From Deltaproteobacteria bacterium (GTDB taxonomy: Bacteria > Myxococcota > XYA12-FULL-58-9), in assembly GCA_016218825.1 (NCBI GenBank), contig JACRCV010000034.1, forward strand, positions 62,001-126,000: a stretch of DNA of 64,000 bases. The letters run 5' to 3'. Positions 60,027 through 64,000 of the stretch are shown here, piece by piece. The notes beneath the pieces were generated by a model. It ran no database searches. It was given only the letters and a program-made list of their open reading frames with translations, and was not told the origin of the DNA. A program made the position numbers and the translations under genes. Positions within the stretch are counted from its first letter, which is position 1. Each line of letters begins with the position of its first letter.

Positions 60027-63000
60027 ATGGTTCGAATCTCGACGTTGCGTCTGCTCTCGACCGTTCTGGTCGCCGCCGGCGTGCTCACCCCCGGCGGCGC
60101 GAGCGCCCACTGGTGCAACTCCTTGTGGATCTCGCGCTACAACCTGGTGGTGCGCCCGGCGAGCGACACCGTGACGTTGCCCGGCACCCTCGACGTCTAC
60201 GTGCAGAACAACATGGGCTACGCGCTCAAAGCGTTCGACCTCTCGGCGACCGCGAGCGGCGCCACGGTCACCAACATCCAGAAGCCGGCGCTGACTCAGG
60301 TGGGCAGCTTCGGATATCTGCTGCCCGGCCAGAAGCTCAAGTACACGCTGACGCTCGGCGGCTCCGGCGCGTTCGACGTCCAGAACATCTCGTTCTTCGT
60401 CGAGAACTTCGGGAACGACCAGAACTGGGGAAACGGCGCCAGCTCTCGCTACGGCGACCTCGATCAAAGCCGCACCCCCGGCTCGCCGCCCGCGAGCGGC
60501 GGCGGCTCGGGGTTCGTGATCAAGAAGAGCACCGGCGGCGTTCCGTCCGGGGGTGGCACGTTCAACCTGCCGACCAGCTACGACGGCCCGGGGAGCCAGG
60601 CGATGTACTTGCGCGCCGCGGCGGCGGCAGACTGGCGAACCGCGGGCGCCGTCGACTCGACCGCGGTGGACAACATGCTGCGGATCTTCTGCACCGACAC
60701 CCTGTTCTCGACCTCGCCGCGGCGCTACTGCAGTCCCACCAATTGCACCGAGGAGTACGGCAGCTACCTGACCGTGGGATATGCCGAGGAGCTGTGGGCG
60801 ATCGGCGAGCTGGCGGTCCGCAAGACCGGGTTGAACGGCGATCAAATCGCCGACGCGGTCATTGGCGCCAACTGCGGCGCGACCAAAGACCAGCCGATGG
60901 AGCCGCGCCTCTTCGACATGCTGGCCTTGGGCTACCTCGGCCGGAGCCAGGGCGCGTGGACGAGCCCGGTGCAGAGCGACGTGCGCGCCAAGCTCGCCGC
61001 GGCGGCGCTGGCCGGCAGCGCCAACGTCAACGTGGCGATGGGGGCGAAGGCGGCGCATTACATCACCGGCGATGCGACCTACGAGACCGACGTCGACGGC
61101 TGTTTGGCGAGCGGCAGCTACTCGACCGAGACCAAGATCCTGTGCGCCGCGGCGCGCGCCATCGTCCTGGGCGCCGGTGGCACCACCGACGCCGAGATGT
61201 CGACGTACGTCGTCAACAAGGTCTACTGGACGAGCGAGAGCCCGGGCTTCAAGGCCATCAACGTGCCGACCGCGGGCAACATTGAAGGGCCGCTGAATAT
61301 CACCGGCTTCTACGCCAGCCACGTCCTGGGCCTCGTCGCCTGGGACCGGCGAGGCTACGCGCCGAGCGCCGGCGACTCCGGTTGCGTGTCGTTCTACGAC
61401 GCGACCTGCGTCTCGGACACCGTCAAGCCGCGCGCGCCGGTCGCGGCCTGCGGTGTGGCGCCGTCCTCCACCCCGGAGGCGCCGGTCGTCCGGGTCTCTT
61501 GGCCGAGGGTCGATCGAGACATCAACGACGACCTCGAGACCGTGTTCACCTACACCGTTCACTACGGCACGACGCCCGGTACCTATGCGCACACCACCGA
61601 CGTGACCGATCCCACCGGGGCGCGCCCGTACAACTTCGCCGACCTCGACCAAGCGGCCCTCACCCCGGCGCAGCCCTACTTCTTCGCGGTCACGGCCGTC
61701 GACGGCAACTCAGTGCCACCGGGCCTGGCGAGCGACATGTCTGCCGAGGTCTCCTGCACCCTGCCGGTGGCCAAGCACTTCCCGACCGCGGTGCTCTCGT
61801 GCGGCACCCCGGCGCCGTGCGCGACCCCGGGGAGCTGCACCCCGCCGCAGACCATCACCTGCACTTGCACCGCGAGCACCGACGCCGGCGATGACCTCGC
61901 GGGCGGCAGCTGCGCCTTCATCCTCGACGGCAACACCGACGCCGCCAACGAGGTGCCCTTCGGGACCGGCTCCTGGGAGTTCATCTTCGACCAGGCCGCC
62001 GCGCACTCGATTACCCTCGTGGTCACCGACGCCGCGGGTGACGCGAGCAACAACGTCGCCGAGGTGGTGGTGTACATCGGCAACCCGCCGGTCATCGCCT
62101 CGATTACCGCGACGCCCAACCCGACGCCGCCCAACGTCGACGTCGCTTTCACCGCGGCGGTGAGCAACACCACGAGCCCGACCTACGACTGGAGCTTCGG
62201 TGACGGCACCGCGCACAGCACGACGACCAATCCGACGCATCAGTACAGCACCGCCGGCAGCAAGACCGTGGTGTTGACGCTCACCGACGGGGCGTCGGGT
62301 CTGCCCGCCACCCGCACCGCGACGGTGGTGGTGGTGCAAAACCACGCGCCCGATCTGACGATGGCCTTCGCCAACCCGGTGGTCGTGGCCCCCGGAGGAA
62401 CGGTCACGTTCAACGCCGACGGCATCAGCGACCCCGATGTGGGACAGACGCTCACCGTCGACTGGGACTTCGGTGACGGCACGCCGCACGGCTCGACGCG
62501 GAGCGTGAACCACACCTACGGCGCTGCGATCGCGTCCTACACCGCGGTGCTCACCGTCACCGACGACGGTGTTCCAGCGATGACGGCGACCAAGGAGCTC
62601 ACCATCGACGTGACCACCAATCGGGCGCCGAACATCGACGCGGCGCGGGTCGCGCCGGTGAGCGGCGCCGTGCCGCTGCCGGTATCGATGACATGCGACA
62701 CCTGTGCCGATCCGGACGGCCAGGCGGTCACCTATACGTGGACCGTGAGCCTCGACAACCAATCGAGCGAGACGGTCACCGGTCAAAACGGCGTCTACAC
62801 CTTCACCCGCGCCGGTACCCACCACATCACCCTGGTGGCGCGCGACAGCGATCCGCTGACGCCGCTGCAGACGACCAAAGCCTTCACCGTCACGGTGCGG
62901 GAGGGTGCCGCGCCCGGCGCTGACGCAGTGCCGCCGGCGATCGTGGCCGGCTGCGCCTGCCGGAGCACGAGCGCTGCCGACGCGCTCGGGCTCGCGGCCG

Positions 63001-63044
63001 CGGCGACCCTGGCGCTCGCTCGGCGGCGCCGACGGCGGTCGTAG
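60027..63044 (+). CDS. PKD-domain surface protein with MYXO-CTERM tail
   Basis: 1,005 residues. Signal peptide STVLVAAGVLTPGGASA. Residues 30-480 form a beta-rich region with several Cys pairs; the fold is not recognised. A fibronectin III-like domain lies at about 482-578. Three PKD domains follow (about 687-962), each with a W/Y-D-F-G-D-G-T-x-H or similar motif. The C-terminus has GCACR, a hydrophobic helix and a run of six arginines, the MYXO-CTERM signature. It is probably exported and sorted to the cell surface. Start chosen at ATG 60027, which lies close after the promoter at 59900. Confidence 0.88.
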   Translation: MVRISTLRLLSTVLVAAGVLTPGGASAHWCNSLWISRYNLVVRPASDTVTLPGTLDVYVQNNMGYALKAFDLSATASGATVTNIQKPALTQVGSFGYLLPGQKLKYTLTLGGSGAFDVQNISFFVENFGNDQNWGNGASSRYGDLDQSRTPGSPPASGGGSGFVIKKSTGGVPSGGGTFNLPTSYDGPGSQAMYLRAAAAADWRTAGAVDSTAVDNMLRIFCTDTLFSTSPRRYCSPTNCTEEYGSYLTVGYAEELWAIGELAVRKTGLNGDQIADAVIGANCGATKDQPMEPRLFDMLALGYLGRSQGAWTSPVQSDVRAKLAAAALAGSANVNVAMGAKAAHYITGDATYETDVDGCLASGSYSTETKILCAAARAIVLGAGGTTDAEMSTYVVNKVYWTSESPGFKAINVPTAGNIEGPLNITGFYASHVLGLVAWDRRGYAPSAGDSGCVSFYDATCVSDTVKPRAPVAACGVAPSSTPEAPVVRVSWPRVDRDINDDLETVFTYTVHYGTTPGTYAHTTDVTDPTGARPYNFADLDQAALTPAQPYFFAVTAVDGNSVPPGLASDMSAEVSCTLPVAKHFPTAVLSCGTPAPCATPGSCTPPQTITCTCTASTDAGDDLAGGSCAFILDGNTDAANEVPFGTGSWEFIFDQAAAHSITLVVTDAAGDASNNVAEVVVYIGNPPVIASITATPNPTPPNVDVAFTAAVSNTTSPTYDWSFGDGTAHSTTTNPTHQYSTAGSKTVVLTLTDGASGLPATRTATVVVVQNHAPDLTMAFANPVVVAPGGTVTFNADGISDPDVGQTLTVDWDFGDGTPHGSTRSVNHTYGAAIASYTAVLTVTDDGVPAMTATKELTIDVTTNRAPNIDAARVAPVSGAVPLPVSMTCDTCADPDGQAVTYTWTVSLDNQSSETVTGQNGVYTFTRAGTHHITLVARDSDPLTPLQTTKAFTVTVREGAAPGADAVPPAIVAGCACRSTSAADALGLAAAATLALARRRRRRS

Positions 63045-63047
63045 CTC

Positions 63048-63683
63048 TTAAGGCATCTGCGGTTCGGGGACGCCGAGGGGAGCCCGGTCGATCGGCAAGT
63101 CGGGCGACGTCGGAAGGGCGGCGTGCGCGGCCTCGCAGATCTCGCGCTGCAGCCGGCTGTTGATCTTCGCCACCAAGCGGCGGGTATCGGCGCGCGACAA
63201 CCGGTGGGTCGGTGTCGGCGCCAGGTGCGGCTCGAGCGGCGTCTGGATCGACTCGGTGACCAGCATCACGCCGGCACCGCCGATCCCGAGCCCGCCGAGG
63301 GCCACGGCCAGGCTCGCCGCCTCGGGGATGGCGGTGTTCTGGCCGAACAGCACCCAGCCGACGCAGGAGATCGCGGTGCCGACCGCGGCCGAGAGCATGC
63401 CGATGTAGACCCAGGTGCCGCGGCTCGCCATCTCGACGCGGGTCAGATCGATGGCCTGGTCGTCCTTCGCCAGCCCGGCGACCTGGGCGTCGGAGAGCGG
63501 CACCCCGTCCCAGAGGACCTGCCAGTTGTCGATCGTCGGGATCGCGGGATTCTCGACCCGGTCGATCACCAGCTGCGGCAAATCCATCGCCGCCGGGCAG
63601 GGTCCGCCGGCACCGGCCCGCGCCGTCGCCGGGAGGATCAGCAGGCAGAGGGCGACCATGGTCGGGTGGCGCGCGCGCATCAT
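63048..63683 (-). CDS. Hypothetical secreted/membrane protein, 211 residues
   Basis: Signal-like N-terminus MVALCLLILPATARA a few residues in. Two transmembrane stretches near the middle (WVYIGMLSAAVGTAISCVGW and a Gly/Ala-rich one), then a Pro/Arg-rich C-terminal tail. No family recognised. Start set at ATG 63683 by a GAGAGG site; a GTG overlapping the ACP stop (63698) is the other choice. It lies just downstream of an acyl carrier protein and is convergent with the PKD gene. Confidence 0.6.
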   Translation of the reverse strand: MMRARHPTMVALCLLILPATARAGAGGPCPAAMDLPQLVIDRVENPAIPTIDNWQVLWDGVPLSDAQVAGLAKDDQAIDLTRVEMASRGTWVYIGMLSAAVGTAISCVGWVLFGQNTAIPEAASLAVALGGLGIGGAGVMLVTESIQTPLEPHLAPTPTHRLSRADTRRLVAKINSRLQREICEAAHAALPTSPDLPIDRAPLGVPEPQMP

Positions 63684-63694
63684 CAGCAGACCTC

Positions 63695-63946
63695 TCACCC
63701 CTTCTTTGCCGATCCGAGCCTTTCGACCAGCCGCACCGCGTCGGCGAGAGAGCGGATGTCGCGCAGCGCGTCCTCGGGCACCTGAAGGTCGAAGCGCTTC
63801 TCCATCTCCAGCACGATCTCCAGCGCCTGCATCGAATCGATCCCGAGGTCGGCGTACAAATCGGCGTCGTCGGTGATGCGCGCCGGGTCGTCGATCTCGC
63901 CGATCTCGGCGATCACCGCCCTGAGCTCGTCGTGCATGCTCGCCAT
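63695..63946 (-). CDS. Acyl carrier protein
   Basis: 83 residues, normal for ACP. The phosphopantetheine attachment site is DLGIDSMQALEIVLEMEK (Ser38). Surrounding residues are acidic helix-rich, as expected. ACP carries acyl chains on a phosphopantetheine arm. An AGGAGAG site lies ahead of the ATG at 63946. It may be a stand-alone ACP of a specialised lipid or natural-product cluster continuing to the right, since housekeeping fab genes are not seen. Downstream is the small membrane protein gene. Confidence 0.9.
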   Translation of the reverse strand: MASMHDELRAVIAEIGEIDDPARITDDADLYADLGIDSMQALEIVLEMEKRFDLQVPEDALRDIRSLADAVRLVERLGSAKKG

Positions 63947-63955
63947 GGCTCTCCT

Positions 63956-64000
63956 CTATACCGCGTCTCCGGCGTCGGGCACAGCGGCGAGCACCAAGGC
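63956..64000 (-). CDS. C-terminal end of an upstream gene (partial)
   Basis: The last 14 codons of a frame that enters from the right edge (ALVLAAVPDAGDAV) end at TAG 63956-63958, just ahead of the ACP ribosome site. The short stop-to-start distance (about 10 nt) suggests an operon with the ACP gene. Too short to assign. Confidence 0.35.
   Translation of the reverse strand, partial: ALVLAAVPDAGDAV

Overview
The window is visibly GC-rich and gene-dense. Every sign points to a member of the Myxococcota (or a close deltaproteobacterial relative). Three secreted proteins end in MYXO-CTERM-like tails (Cys, transmembrane helix, Arg cluster). There is a bacterial Ser/Thr kinase, a Roadblock/TPR protein, many lipoproteins and Cys-rich or thrombospondin type-3 surface proteins, and a complete pilMNOPQ-aroK type IV pilus cluster. 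No rRNA, tRNA, CRISPR, insertion sequence or phage gene was seen.

Layout. 1-1.3 kb (minus): an HTH/PTS-EIIA fusion followed by the start of a HyfB-like ion-translocating subunit. 1.4-3.7 kb: a Ser/Thr kinase convergent with an unknown gene. 4.0-11.6 kb: pilM-N-O-P-Q-aroK with overlapping or closely spaced genes; PilQ carries about 460 residues of coiled coil between AMIN domains. 11.6-17.0 kb: a lipoprotein, a TPR/Roadblock protein, elongation factor P and a large TPR protein. 17.0-29.8 kb: a divergent unknown secreted protein, then a tightly overlapping trio of an AsmA-like inner-membrane protein, a DUF1318-like lipoprotein and a 2,587-residue lipoprotein with a TolB-like propeller, TPRs and two CHAT-type regions. 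30.0-31.5 kb: a secreted trypsin-like protease with EGF modules.

31.5-41.5 kb is the most unusual stretch. It has three DUF362 proteins, each with a Tat-type N-terminus, three DUF6599-like modules (two stand-alone, one inside a propeller/beta-barrel-like protein) and a NapH/NapG-like membrane polyferredoxin. They lie on both strands around overlapping divergent promoters. I read it as an uncharacterised envelope redox or cofactor locus. A second NapH-like ferredoxin, coupled to a membrane-anchored PQQ-type propeller, lies at 56.3-58.8 kb next to a tungstate/molybdate-type ABC transporter (53.2-56.2 kb).

41.6-53.2 kb holds surface and sensory genes: a 1,979-residue thrombospondin-3 protein with thirteen 41-residue repeats, a DUF3365 haem sensor with a Cys-rich tail, an NmrA-like oxidoreductase, two tandem paralogous lipoproteins and a Cys-rich lipoprotein with a 213-bp duplication. 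58.8-64 kb has an ankyrin lipoprotein, a PKD-domain MYXO-CTERM protein, a small membrane protein and an acyl carrier protein at the edge.

Recurrent promoter-like elements (TTGACT/TTGAGA/TTTACA with TAGACT, TATACT or TATCAT) sit at several gene starts and help decide start codons. Functions are inferred from motifs read by eye; no database search was possible.
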